From: Dactylorhiza incarnata
Lineage: Eukaryota > Streptophyta > Magnoliopsida > Asparagales > Orchidaceae
Assembly: GCA_033032865.1 (NCBI GenBank)
Contig: JAWHQI010000004.1
Coordinates: 27,510,001-27,574,000 of the forward strand
Direction of reading: 5' to 3'
DNA: 64,000 nucleotides
In this document: piece by piece, positions 43,809 to 54,645 of the stretch
Layout of the letters: each line of letters starts with the position of its first letter
Numbering within the stretch: position 1 is the stretch's first letter
The notes under the pieces: model-generated
Told to the model about the DNA's origin: nothing
Database searches by the model: none
Seen by the model: only the letters and a program-made list of their open reading frames with translations
Program-made: the position numbers and the translations under genes

Positions 43809-45864
43809 GTTTGGTTGAACCAACATTCAAGGGCAAAGTGGCCTATTTTCCCACAGCACCAGCATTTATATATGTTATACCTTCTCTTCTGCCTCACCAT
43901 TTGATTGGGATGGGAGTGTTGGTGAGCAGGAGTGAAGACTACTGATCTAACATGTCTTGGGTGAACCTTACAAGTGTGAGAGTGGAGTAGAGCTGGTCTC
44001 ACCACTTGTTGTCTCACCTTCCTGGGAACAGGCTTTGTGGAAGCAGCCTTTCCCTTACTCTTGATTACTATTGCTATAGGTCCATGGGTAGAAGGACCTG
44101 ATACTAGCACCTTCTTAAAAGAAGATTGAGCCTTAGAACTTTTGTCCTTGACAGTCTCTTGATTGAATCCAATACCAGCTCTGAATGATCCAGAGAAGGT
44201 ATCAATAATGGGCAACACTGTCTTGGGCATAGAGAAGCTTGCAACAAGTTTCTTCTCAGCCAGCAGCATCTCCTCAAGATTCTTAATGATTTTGTTCTTC
44301 TGACCTAATTCAGCATTCTTAAGCTTTGTGGCTTCCTTGAATCTGTCCACTTCTTTGCTCATGGCAGCCAGCTTGTTAGATGTCTCCTTGATCTTAGAAT
44401 GGACAGTCTTGGAGAAATCTAACTCCTTGGTCAGGATTTTGATGAGTTTATTACAGCTCTTGAAAGCTTTCAATAGAGCTTTATACTGCTTTATTAGGTC
44501 AGATTCAACATCATATTGAGATCTTGAGGTCGTGTTGTTGGCAGCATACATACTCTCATTATCATGCAAGGAGTCTGCCACTGATTCAGAATCAGAGGCA
44601 GACAAATGAGCTTTGATGGGTACCTTTCCAGGAGAGATATCATCCTGGTTGTCTTCCTTTATGGCCATTAGGCCAATCAAAGCCTCTTCCTCAGTATCTG
44701 AGGGGCTTGAATCAGAATCACTTAGAGTTCTGATTTTCTTTGCAATAAACCCTCTTTCAGGTTTCTTCTTGTCCCTTGATCTTCTCTTATCTTCACAGTT
44801 CCTTGATTCCCTTCTCTTAGAAGAGCAATCGGCAGCTATATGACCTGTTTTATTAAAGGAGTAGCAAACAGTGTTAGCAAAATCTAATTTACCAGGTTCA
44901 GATTTGTACCTGTCCTCCCTTGAGGATTTAGACCTGTCATATTGATCAGATCTCCTTAAGCTTGAGGAGGGGGTCTATCGTTGTCTCTTATTCTTCTGGT
45001 AATCAGCTTTTTGAAATGCTTAGAGAGAAGGACCATCTCTCGGTCAGTATCATTAGAATCTGATGTGATGGCATCAGACTCTTCACTGCTCTTTGATCTG
45101 TTCTGGTATGCAGGAGTCTTGTCCTTAGACCTCCTTGTTCTCTCAGCTTTAAGATCCACAGATCTTTCTCTTGAGCTCCCCTTTGATCTTTCCTCTTCAG
45201 TTTTCCTGGTGTTGAGCTGAAGTTCATGGGACAGCAGCTTCCCATACAGATTCTTGGGCTCCAAGATGCCCAACTGACCCATCTCTCTGATGGCAGAAAA
45301 CTTAATATCCCATTCCTTAGAGAGGGATCTAAGGAACTTATCATTTAAGTCAGAGTTTGTGAAGTCTCTACCATAATTTTTCAATCCATTCACTATTTTG
45401 AAAAACCTCTCATAATAGCTAGAGATGGTTTCATTCTTGCCTTGCTTGAAGGATTTATACTCCTGATTGAGGAGGGATTTCATGTCATCCCTTACCTCTT
45501 CAGTACCCTCCATATAGACAATAAAGGAGTCCCACATCTCCTTGTCTGGCTTGCAGTGAATGAGGTTCTGGAGGGTTGAATCGTCAATGGCACTTACAAT
45601 TACGTTATGTATCCTCTTATCTAGACTTGCCAAGGTTAGCTCATCCTTGGTCAGGTCTGCATACTTCTTTTCCACCATCCGAGTTAGATCAATAGTGGAT
45701 GTTGTCGTGGGAATGAAAGGACCCTCTTGAACAGTTATATAGACTCTAGGATCAACTGCCTCCGTGAATAACCTTACTCTTTCCTTCCTAATAGGAAAGT
45801 TCTCCTTTGTGCAGATTAGGAGTTTCATGGCTCTCATTTCTCGATGTTGCTCACCTCCATCCAT
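43809..45864 (-). pseudogene. gag: Copia gag of I
   Basis: The start is MDGGEQHREMRAMKLLICTK at 45864, soon after the PBS. The UBN2-type domain (MWDSFIVYMEG, SLLNQEYKSF, LNDKFLRSLSKEWD) is followed by a basic linker and a frameshift near 44960 at a G run. Then come a first knuckle with its second Cys replaced by Phe (CYSFNKTGHIAADC), an acidic region from 44680, a coiled coil and an intact second knuckle CWCCGKIGHFALEC (near 43850). The frame then runs into antisense E gag, so its last roughly 35 codons are not native. Confidence 0.85.
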
Positions 45865-45918
45865 ATAGAGGTTCTAAGATCTAGATCTGATGGTTAAGTC
45901 ACTTTTCGATCGACCTCC

Positions 45919-45929
45919 CTCTGATACCA
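45919..45929 (-). other. Primer binding site of I
   Basis: The minus strand reads TGGTATCAGAG, two bases from the LTR end, and complements initiator tRNA-Met. Confidence 0.85.
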
Positions 45930-46129
45930 CTTATTAGTTATAGAACGATCACCTAAAGGGGGGGGGGGGGGTTAGGTGATTTTGGCTGTTTTGAAATATT
46001 TTTGCAAGAGACGTATATAATGTAAGGACCGCACAGAAAAATCACACAGAAAATCCCAGCACACAACACAAGATGTATAGAGGTTCCTCAAGATAGGGTG
46101 TCTTGAGTAGTCCTCTATCCCTCTGCGCC

Positions 46130-46560
46130 TACCTAGCAGTGTGCTAGGCTCGGCAAACTCCACCAATGTCTCCGACCCGCAAGCCTTACACCTCAGACCC
46201 GTAAGTCCTACAGCCTAGGCCCGCAAGCCCTTACTGCACTCAAGCCCGCAAGCTCGACACTCAGGCCCTCACGCCCTACACAGCACATACCCGCAAGTCT
46301 TGCCCCTTGGAAACGCAAGTCCTGTAGCCTAGCCCCGCAAGCCCCTACTGCACCCAAGCCCGCAAGCTCGGCACGGCTGGACCCGCAAGTCCTCTACCCT
46401 GGCTGTCAAGCCTCACAGATCTCAAGCCCTCAAGCTCGACAAGGTTGGACCCGCAAGTCCTCTGCCCTAGTCCTCAAGCCTCACAGATCTCAAGCCCTCA
46501 AGCTCGACACTTAGATCTGAAAATAGATCTTACATTTTTTGCCCGCAAGCTTTACAAAGA
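46130..46560 (-). repeat. Hairpin array of I with constant loop
   Basis: On the minus strand, units have loops TTGCGG, TTACGG or GTGAGG and arms GGC/GCC, AGC/GCT, GGC/GCC, GAC/GTC and GGAC/GTCC, flanked by TAGG and TGAG. The spacing is about 25 bp and units number more than ten, several degenerate. Confidence 0.7.
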
Positions 46561-46984
46561 AAGATAGAATATAGATTCTTCTGCCTGGTGGAGATCGGCT
46601 TCTTTTCTTGAAGTAGATACTTCTAATTTTAATCTTGGTCGTACAGATCTTCTTAAAGCTTTTCTTCTAGCTGAAACTCTCCTTATTAGCCGATGAGGCT
46701 AGAATAATTCTCAGAGAACAATGGATGAAGATCGATTTGTTCTCGGTTCTTATTTATTCTTTTACGCCGCTTTCACTATTTTATTAGTTCTTGCGTAAAT
46801 TCTTTTGTATTCTCAGTGCTGCTTTTTAGGGCAGACACTTATCCCTTTTATAAGACTGAGGAGCCGCTTAACGGCCTCCTATGATGTCCTCCGCTGAAAG
46901 ATGTCCATACCTTAAGAGCATGCGCTGATTGGACAATCAGGCGGCGACATTAAATACTGACAGCGCATCTGGCAACTTTTGAAT

Positions 46985-47665
46985 CTGTCTCAACGATATT
47001 TCCATTGTTACGACGATATGGACAATATCTCTACGACATGACTTGTCGTTGACTTGGACTAGGGCGGTTCTTCAAGTCTCCTTCCTTCTTCTTCAGATAG
47101 TGATATCTCGATGATACGGGACATCCCTTCTGCACTTGCACTTAAGATGACATGAAGTCATTTAACTGATGTCGGTGTAATCTTCTTAACTGCTTGATAT
47201 CGTTGTAACCACCTTATCTTGTCGACAACATAATCGATATCATATCGATAGACTAATCTTCAGCAACTGCCTGTCTTCATGTGACCTTCCTTAGTCTTCT
47301 CGACATCAAGCCTTCTTTACGACAATATCGTCGTCATCAGTCTTACTTGGCCTTATCGATGACATGGCTTCTTTATGACGATATCTTTCTTGCTTAGCCT
47401 TATCGACGACAAGATTTCTTTACGACGATATCGTCGACATTCTGTGTTGTGTTTGTACTTAAATCTTGGTTCTTCATCTCGGCTTTTCGATATCGTTGTG
47501 AGGTGTTGTAGTATTGATGTCACAGCGATATAATCATACGCATGTTATCTCGACGACAGCAGATATGATCATTATACTTTGCTCTGCACATCATTTCAAC
47601 GACATGCATACACTTTTCGACGATATGTCCAGTTCTTTTCGACGGTATGTGTCAGCTCGACATTC
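46985..47665 (-). promoter_or_regulatory. ACGACGATATCGTCG box cluster of I
   Basis: About twenty copies of TCGACGA, CGATATCG or TACGACGATATCGTCG lie upstream of the minus-strand TATA box. The full box is a near-perfect palindrome. Confidence 0.7.
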
Positions 47666-47782
47666 TTTGAACTTGTCTTCTACTGAGATGATAAAGCTAA
47701 TAAGGTAATAAAATACATAGTGAAGTTCTCTTGAATTGGTGACTTCTCCAAATAAGGAATCATGAGAGCAAGATTCCCAACA

Positions 47783-48981
47783 GTTTCAAAGTCATACTGG
47801 TTTGTTGGAAAAACAACCTTCTTGAAGGAAGGTTGACTTTGAGAAGCCTTTCCCTTACCTTTGACGACTCTTCTCTTAGCAGCCTTACTCTTCTTGGTCT
47901 CATGACCAAGACCACTACCCTTCACAGGAGCTGAAAATACATCAATGAGCGAAAGGATAGTCTTTGGCTTGGAGAAACTTTCTATGAGCTTCCTTTCCAC
48001 CACTAACTTTTCTTCCAGTTCATTAATGAACTTCCCTTTCACATTTACTAGTTCAATGGAGATTTTTAGTTTGTCTTTCAAGGTTTGGATTTCATCTCTG
48101 AGAGGAGTCAATTTCTCAATTTCCTCCCTTAGATCTGATTCCACTGCTTTGATAAACTCAATCTCCTTGGCTTGAGATTTTACTACCGTGCAGCATTTGT
48201 CAAATCCCTTCAACAATGCTCTATACTGAACTAGAAGATGTGAATCTTCCACAGAAGAGTAACCTTTATCCACATTGGATCCAGTCTCAGACTCAGATAG
48301 AGGAGTGTGAGAATTTACCTTTCCCTCATAAGGGGTGTCGCTGTTATCCTCATCTATTTGAGCAATAAGCCAATAGTAGGCTTCTTCATCTGAGCTTAAC
48401 TCGTATGAGTCTTTGTCACTGAATGTCTTTGACTTCTTTGCGATGAAGCTATTTTCTTCTTTCTTATTGCCTTTGAAGGATCTCTTCTCTTCCTTCCTAG
48501 ATCCTTCCTTCTTTTTGTACAGACATTCCGCAATCATGTGTCCTGGCTTATTACCATAGTAGCAAATGACGTCAGAAGAAATATGTTTGTTCGGTTTTGA
48601 TTTATACCTTTCGTTGTTGTTATAGCTTTTCTTGTGATGATCACCATCACATCGTGATCTCCTGTGATTTGAAGAGGAGGACTGATTTCTCCTTTATTTT
48701 CTCTTGTTAAGCAATCTCTTGAATTGCTTGGAGAAAAATGAGAAATCTCCATCTGACATTTCAGAGCTTGAGGGACTAGCCACTGAGTCATCCTCCTCAT
48801 CAGAGGTCTGTGTCCTGATAGGTGACACAGCTTTACATTTTCTAGACCATTCGTCCTTCAGGGCTATAGAATTCTCTCTACCTGAAGTCTTGCTTCCCTT
48901 TTCCTCCGCTTTTCTGATGTTCAATTTGAGCTCATGGGAAAGAAGCTTCCCGAACATAATTTATGGCTCCATGGTTGCCAG
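47783..48981 (-). pseudogene. gag: Copia gag fragment of element J
   Basis: This middle part of a gag related to I, E and H reads from FGKLLSHELKLNIRKAEEK near 48955. It has a stop at about 48694, a first knuckle with its second Cys replaced by Gly (CYYGNKPGHMIAEC), an acidic stretch, a coiled coil (48230-47990) and KKVVFPTNQYDFETV. It is cut at 47782 by the I LTR (the last 36 codons of the apparent frame are LTR sequence) and at 48981 by the K LTR. The rest of J is outside the window. Confidence 0.83.
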
Positions 48982-49257
48982 TGTAACATCCCCCAAATAG
49001 CTAGACCCCTAGGTTGGTTTTTTCATGACTAGGTCATGACAAAACCCTAGGATGCGCGAAGGAGTCATGGGACCTTAGGCAAATGGGTGAAGGCCACAGT
49101 AGTCTGCGGATTGTAATTTTCAGCTATCGAGCTTAGGGTTGACTTTAGGGCGTCACCATGACCCATGACCCCACCGTAACATGTCTAACCAATTATGGGA
49201 CCCCCTCATACACCCCAATTGTCCAATTGTAAAAAGAAAGGGTGTATTGAATGCCAA

Positions 49258-49480
49258 GCTAGCACCGGCGCTAGCGGCTAACGCTGGCGTTAGTGGTGGT
49301 ATAGTCGGACCGTCGAGATGATCTTTATGCCCTCGAGAAGAGTCAATGTCTTTGAGACACTAGCGTTGGCACTAGCGCTAGCGTCGGCGGTAGCGGTTGT
49401 CTCGACGGACCGATGAGACGAACCGTACGCCATCGATACGCTAGCGCAGGCATAGACGCTTAGCCGGCGTTAGTGCAATC
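49258..49480 (+). promoter_or_regulatory. CG boxes in the K LTR identical in type to Sirevirus boxes
   Basis: CTAGCACCGGCGCTAGCG, CTAACGCTGGCGTTAG, CTAGCGTCGGCGGTAGCG and related forms occur several times, interleaved with TCGGACCGTCGAGA/TCTCGACGGACCGA. The first type is the same box as in the LTRs of A, D and F, although K is a Gypsy element. Confidence 0.7.
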
Positions 49481-52052
49481 GATAGGATGCGGACGGGACT
49501 CATTTTGGTGGTGAAATTCATGGCCAACGGAGGCCAAACGTCCTCCCAATTTATGGGGATTAATTCCCCCTATCAATTAGGAGAAGATTAAGAGGTTTTC
49601 CAACTCTTAAGGAGGATGAATTTGGTGACCTTTGGGGATGGCCGAAATTTTCACCAAGAATGGTGTTAATGGAGGAATCCTAAGCTTCACCTCCTCCTCT
49701 CCCTGAATTGGCTCTATAGAAGGCCTCAAGGTGTGAATGGAAGGAGTTTCCCCCACTTTCCAGGAGAATTCTACCATCTAAGCACCTATCGGCATGGCAC
49801 CCAAGAGCTCTCGACCAACCATGGCGGACCGGCGATCGGCACGGCTCCAAGCCACCACTCAGGTCATCTCCTCTCATCTATTTCTCAGTGGATAGATTTT
49901 ATCATTTTGGCTGCTACATTTGGGGCCAATTGGTCTTGGATCGGCAAGGCCGAAAGCTTGGATCCAAGCTTTACTTTCCTTACTTTAAACCCCGATTTCG
50001 GCCACCTCCGGTCGGCCAACCACCGTACATCGCCGGACGCCACCTCAACGGAGGTGGTGGAGCCATTGGCCGACCGGGAGAGGGTCTAGGTGGCCGGGAA
50101 ATCACCTCCCAAGTTGGTACAGGATGGGCCAATCGTGGCCATTGGCTGAATGGAGAAGATGAACGGATGCCCTCCATTTAGATAGATTATTATTTTATGA
50201 TTAATTAACGTCATATTTTCCCCTAGAAATGCACATTTTTGAAACTGAACTTTGAACCACTTAGATGTCGTTTCAGGAAAAATGGCCAGAGACAAAAGTT
50301 GTAGATATTTATGAGTTTATTTTAAAATAAATTTGAGCCGAATTGGCCCACTGGTTTAACTTCAGTATTCAAAATGGTGCAACCTGTACATAAGGTTGAC
50401 CAGAGATTAATTTGAGTTCCCCCGCTACACTACTTATCCATATGCTTTGAAATTTGGAGCATAGGCTAGACTTACGCCTACCCTCAACATATCCAAAAAT
50501 GGAAATTTTTGGAGAATCTTTTTCTATTATTTTGTAGAAATTTAATAAAACATTTGTGATTTAATTTTAGGGTCTAGAGACCTCTAAGCCCTTCCAAATT
50601 TTGGTGGGTGGTCCTTAGGGTCATTACATGACTTTGGTAAAAATTTCATCTCATTTGGTATTGAATTGGTAGGGTAATTAAGTAACCCAAATTTGGTCAA
50701 ACTATGGTATATTAGATCAAGAGTGCACTTGATGGATTTGGGAGATCAACCATCATCCAAATATTGTGAAACTTTGACCACTGACTTGATGTCACATAAA
50801 ATACCCACACAAGTGGTTTTTGGTTTGGGGTGGATTTCCCCAAGAACCCCAGTTCAAATAATAGGGTTGTATATTGAACCTATTGAGGGACATAGGGTCG
50901 TATTTCATTAGATTGACTTGAAACTTGGTAAAGTGGTTTATTGGGTGGTATTATACCATAGATAATTTATCTGGAATTTTGAGGAGCATTTAACCCTTCT
51001 GAATTAATTAAGAATCAATTAGAGCACTTTCTTATGTTAAGAATTTACATAAGCATATTAACTTGAATGTTCATGAAATTTTGGCAGTAAGCTTATGTTG
51101 GTGGTATTGTTATCTGATAATTTTATTGTGAATTTTAGATTGCTCTATATAGTACTTTATTCACAAGTCCAATATTTGTCCTAGTTGTAAGAAAATTAAT
51201 TATGGATTTAATACTCACTGGAAAATCATGAAACTTAGTCAGAGGACTTCTTAGGCTAGGCCAAGACTATGATCTGTTAATTTTAGTATAATTTTTAGAG
51301 GAGTTTTTATATGGTTCTCTTCACAAAGTGCCCTATGATTTGTTTATTTAAATAAAGGATTTATATGGACAAATTAATCTGGAAAATTATGAAACTCAAC
51401 CAATGAACTTTTCTGATTACCCTAGATATCTGTTAATTTTCTTGTAATTTTTGAATGAGGATTGTTGGTACTTCCTTTGTAAATCCCTGATTGAGAGGGA
51501 TTAATCAATATTTTAATTAATGGTCAAAACCTTTCTAGAAATTTATAAATTCCATATGTGGCTGTGTATTTTGATGATATATAGTTGTACAAATTTTATC
51601 AAGACCATATGCTTGATGATCAAAATCATAGATTCTTTGATTTTGGCAAAATTTTAATAAATGTTATGAATTTCTGGAGATAGCCTTAAAATGACATAAT
51701 ACACTCCCAATAATAATCTTGGGTTATTTGGATGAGCATTGGGAGTCTTTCTCTTTTATACATCATATAGTTCAAGTGGTATGCATATAATGAAAATGCT
51801 AAATAAGGAAAAACATGTAGATTTTACATGGGAAATTAAGGAAGTTGGTGCACCCATACTGATTGGTTTTGAGAGGGGTCACCAAAGGAAAGTAGGTGTA
51901 AGAAGTCTGGTTGATTAGGAGGCAAGAGTGTGCTTGGGATTGTCAAAAGATCGTCATTCCCTTAGAGTGAGGTAAAATACACTTAGCATTAGTAAGTGTG
52001 GCATTAATGGTGGTCGGGTCAAGGGTAGACACCAATAAGAATAAGTGTCTTA

Positions 52053-52138
52053 GAAAGGGCGATTTGGGCTCTCATCCTATCGTACCTCCTAGTACCGCTG
52101 CGAGCCCCTCACAGGGTATACCTCAGGAAGTCCAAGAT
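52053..52138 (+). repeat. Island shared with Sirevirus D
   Basis: GAAAGGGCGATTTGGGCTCT to AGGAAGTCCAAGAT aligns with 12645-12740 of D. It includes the CTCACA-loop hairpin with arms CCC/GGG. Confidence 0.7.
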
Positions 52139-52261
52139 TAACCCAAAGATGTAGGAATAATTTGTTCTGCAAGATTAACTCAGTAATGCACTCACCCACA
52201 GCTCGTTGCTACAGGTGGTTAGTTGGTTTGGCCTTACGAGTGGTAGGCTCAATGATTATAG

Positions 52262-52345
52262 GTACGGACGGGTTAGTCCGACGAGCCGGTGGCTCGGAAG
52301 GTTACTGCGGCGAGCAGGTGAGCCCGAGGAGCCTATGGCTTGGAG
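52262..52345 (+). repeat. Hairpin array in the K LTR
   Basis: Four adjacent inverted repeats can be read: CGGAC-GGGTTA-GTCCG, CGAGCC-GGT-GGCTCG, a weaker CGGC/GCCCG, and AGCC-TAT-GGCT. They are separated by one to eleven bases. The arms differ between units. Confidence 0.65.
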
Positions 52346-53493
52346 ATATAGTAATCATAATTGCATGTGCATAAAGGTGGTGGGTCTTCGGTATTGATGG
52401 TCGTTCACACCAACGTCGATACACTGACTCGGCAAGTGTTGATTTGCACTTGGGCAAGGAAAGTCTGATGGTCCAGCAGGTAAGAGTACGCAGGCACTCC
52501 ACGGTTGTGTTCTTCGCGTTGAGGAGTACGATAGGTCTAGGTTAGGTAGTGTGAATACCAATCTAGAGGTGGGTGAGGCCCAACCCACTGCTGCTGTTTG
52601 CCGCTACGGGGTATCCTGGGAGTTTTGCTAGCTCCAAAAAGGTGGAACTAAAGGTCTGTGCACTTGTGTGATCATAACATTACCCAGCTTAACTCTGCAT
52701 GCCATAGCATAAACAATGCATTTCAACCACTACCCCTATCGTATAAATTTGTTATGGGACTTTTTTTATGATAGGCATTGCTAAACGACCACTTGGTCTA
52801 TAGGTTTGCATGGGCAATCCTATAAATCAATGGTTACTTTCCTATTTTATACTTGTCTTTACTTACTTACTTTACTTGTTCTTTACCCTGTTCTACTTAC
52901 TGTTTTCTATATACATATAAACACATGTTTAGTGCTAGATACTCCTGTAGTTAAGACATGTCATCTGCTTTGTTTTATATTGTCATACTCCGCTTCATCC
53001 TCCCGCACGGTGCCTAAGAGCCACTGGGGATGGGTGGTGGGAAACGAGGCTTAGTCTTTTTGTCTAACGGTTGGTGGACCATATCATTTTAGGGGACTGA
53101 GGAGAAGCAGCACCACCAGAGACCGGTGTAGATGTTGGTGGGCCAGTCTAGCACAGGAGCACCAGTTTCAGGATCCGTGAGTGTTATTAGTAGAACTACT
53201 TCCGCAAGAGAGTTTATAGTAAGGCTATGATGTACTAGGCATGCGCCCTTTTTATTGTTACCTCATATTTCAGTTATTTTCTGTGAACATATTTCATTAT
53301 GATCTATATTTTATGTGATGTGGACTTGATCTTACTTTTGCTACAATTGTACTTTTCTTCTTCTTTAATCGATATGGCCGGAAGGATCGGCGTTTTGTAG
53401 TGGCGACCTTCCCGAGTGTTGGTGTCAATGCAAAGTGGCGATTCTGGGCATAAGACCCGGTTTTGTAGCAGAAAAAAATGGGGTATTACAAAC

Positions 53494-53505
53494 TGGTATC
53501 AGAGC
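53494..53505 (+). other. Primer binding site of K
   Basis: TGGTATCAGAGC lies three bases after the LTR end and complements initiator tRNA-Met, as usual for chromoviruses. It shows that 48982-53490 is a 5' LTR. Confidence 0.85.
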
Positions 53506-54645
53506 GAAACGTCGACCTGAAGAAAAGAAGTCCACAAGCCCTGGGACACCCCGCACGAGTTTAGTTTGAGGACAAACTAAGCAGTGGAAGCAATGGTGTG
53601 CCCATAAGGGAAATCACATGAAAAAGCCCACTTTTAACTGAATCTTTTTAGCCAAATCTCCTTACGAGTGACAAATTTTCTTTTGTAGACTAGGGCAAAC
53701 CCTACCCCTCAGCAGGGAATACCTCCAGCTACAAAGATCCCTTTATATAGTCCTCTAGTCAATGGGTTAGACTCAACCCCACTAGGACACATGACTTACC
53801 ATGACAATTAATACCATGTCCTAGTCTGAAATAGACCGTAGGTATAAATTGGATTAAGGTACGAGGATACCCCAAAGAGGTTAGAGGGGGAGCTTAACGC
53901 GAGAATGACCACCTGAGCCATAAACTCTGATGTCCCTACTTCATATACCAAGGTTTATGCAAACTGATAGGACCGCCTTAAGGAGATTGACACATAAGTA
54001 GAATGGTAGGGGACTCGTAGAATCAACCCTCGTACCAGTGACATGATTACATTGAGACAACCACCATGACAAACACCAAGGGTCGAATAAGAATTCAAGT
54101 TCAGAAAAGACTCATTTGGGATTGGGTCACATGTTGACCCTGATAAGGTTGTCGTAGATGGTACCTTGAAGAGTCTAAAGTATGGAGTGCACCAACAAGT
54201 CTCAAGATAGAACACCAAGTCTAAGGTTGTGTGCCCTAAGGATTGTTTGCGTACTTGGGACGAATATAACATGGTGATATCAAAGATGCTTAGCCCAAAA
54301 TAAATAGTGGCTTATCTTTTGTTTATTGGGACTTACCTTTTGTTTATTGGGCAAATTAGTTACTGATTTTGGTTTCCATTAGATCTAATTTAGAGAGTGT
54401 TGCGTCGTGAACATAGTGATTTTGAAGTCGATCTTATTCAATGATACTTGGGCAAAGATGGGATTCTATAAAAGCACGTTTGGAGTGGTGACATGTAGTA
54501 TTATCAGGACAATGGATAGACATCGTTGATCGAACAATGGCTTGAACTTAGTTGAAGCATTAGAAATGTAAAGTTCCCAGATTTAGTCACTTAGGGATGC
54601 AGATGCCCTTCTAGAAGTTGGGAACTGAAATTAGGGCTTGCAAGC
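53506..54645 (+). mobile_element. Internal leader of Gypsy K, left piece
   Basis: About 1.1 kb lies between the PBS and the insertion of L. I find no continuous frame with Gag or Pol motifs; it is leader or heavily decayed gag. The last five bases CAAGC are the L target duplication, and K resumes at 63785. Confidence 0.6.

Larger units (their letters stand above)
43809..47782 (-). mobile_element. Sirevirus-like Copia I, 5' half, minus strand
   Basis: I comprises its 5' LTR (45932-47782), PBS and gag in minus orientation. It inserted into J gag at its right end, with expected duplication GTTTC (47783-47787). Its pol and 3' LTR are absent: the gag ends at 43809 against E gag in opposite orientation. 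Confidence 0.85.
45932..47782 (-). repeat. 5' LTR of I
   Basis: The LTR is about 1851 bp; the minus strand begins TGTTGGGAATCTTGC at 47782. CG boxes (46985-47665) precede TTATAAAAGGG (minus, 46843-46854), then comes the hairpin array (46130-46560) and a G/C run of 14 (45958-45971). The end reads TAATA where CA is expected, so the terminal base has mutated. Confidence 0.85.
48982..53490 (+). repeat. Very long LTR of Gypsy K
   Basis: The LTR starts TGTAACATCCCCC and ends GGGGTATTACA, with TGTAA/TTACA terminal inverted repeats, directly before a PBS. It is 4509 bp long. CG boxes (49258-49480) precede a CTATAGAAGG TATA candidate near 49713. The middle (50190-51990) is AT-rich with nothing I recognise. 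An island shared with D (52053-52138) and a hairpin array (52262-52345) follow. Frames near 49733-50181 look fortuitous. I see no second LTR boundary inside that would mark a nested insertion. Confidence 0.75.

Noticed and set aside
47680..47782. Apparent C-terminus of J gag (GNLALMIPYLEKSP...)
   Set aside because: Homology to related gags stops at the QYDFETV segment; the rest is the start of the I LTR (TGTTGGGAATCTTGC on the minus strand).
49733..50181. Open frames of about 100-118 codons in the K LTR
   Set aside because: They are in overlapping frames, lack recognisable domains, and lie between the promoter candidate and the middle of an LTR. They could be a leader peptide, but nothing supports it.
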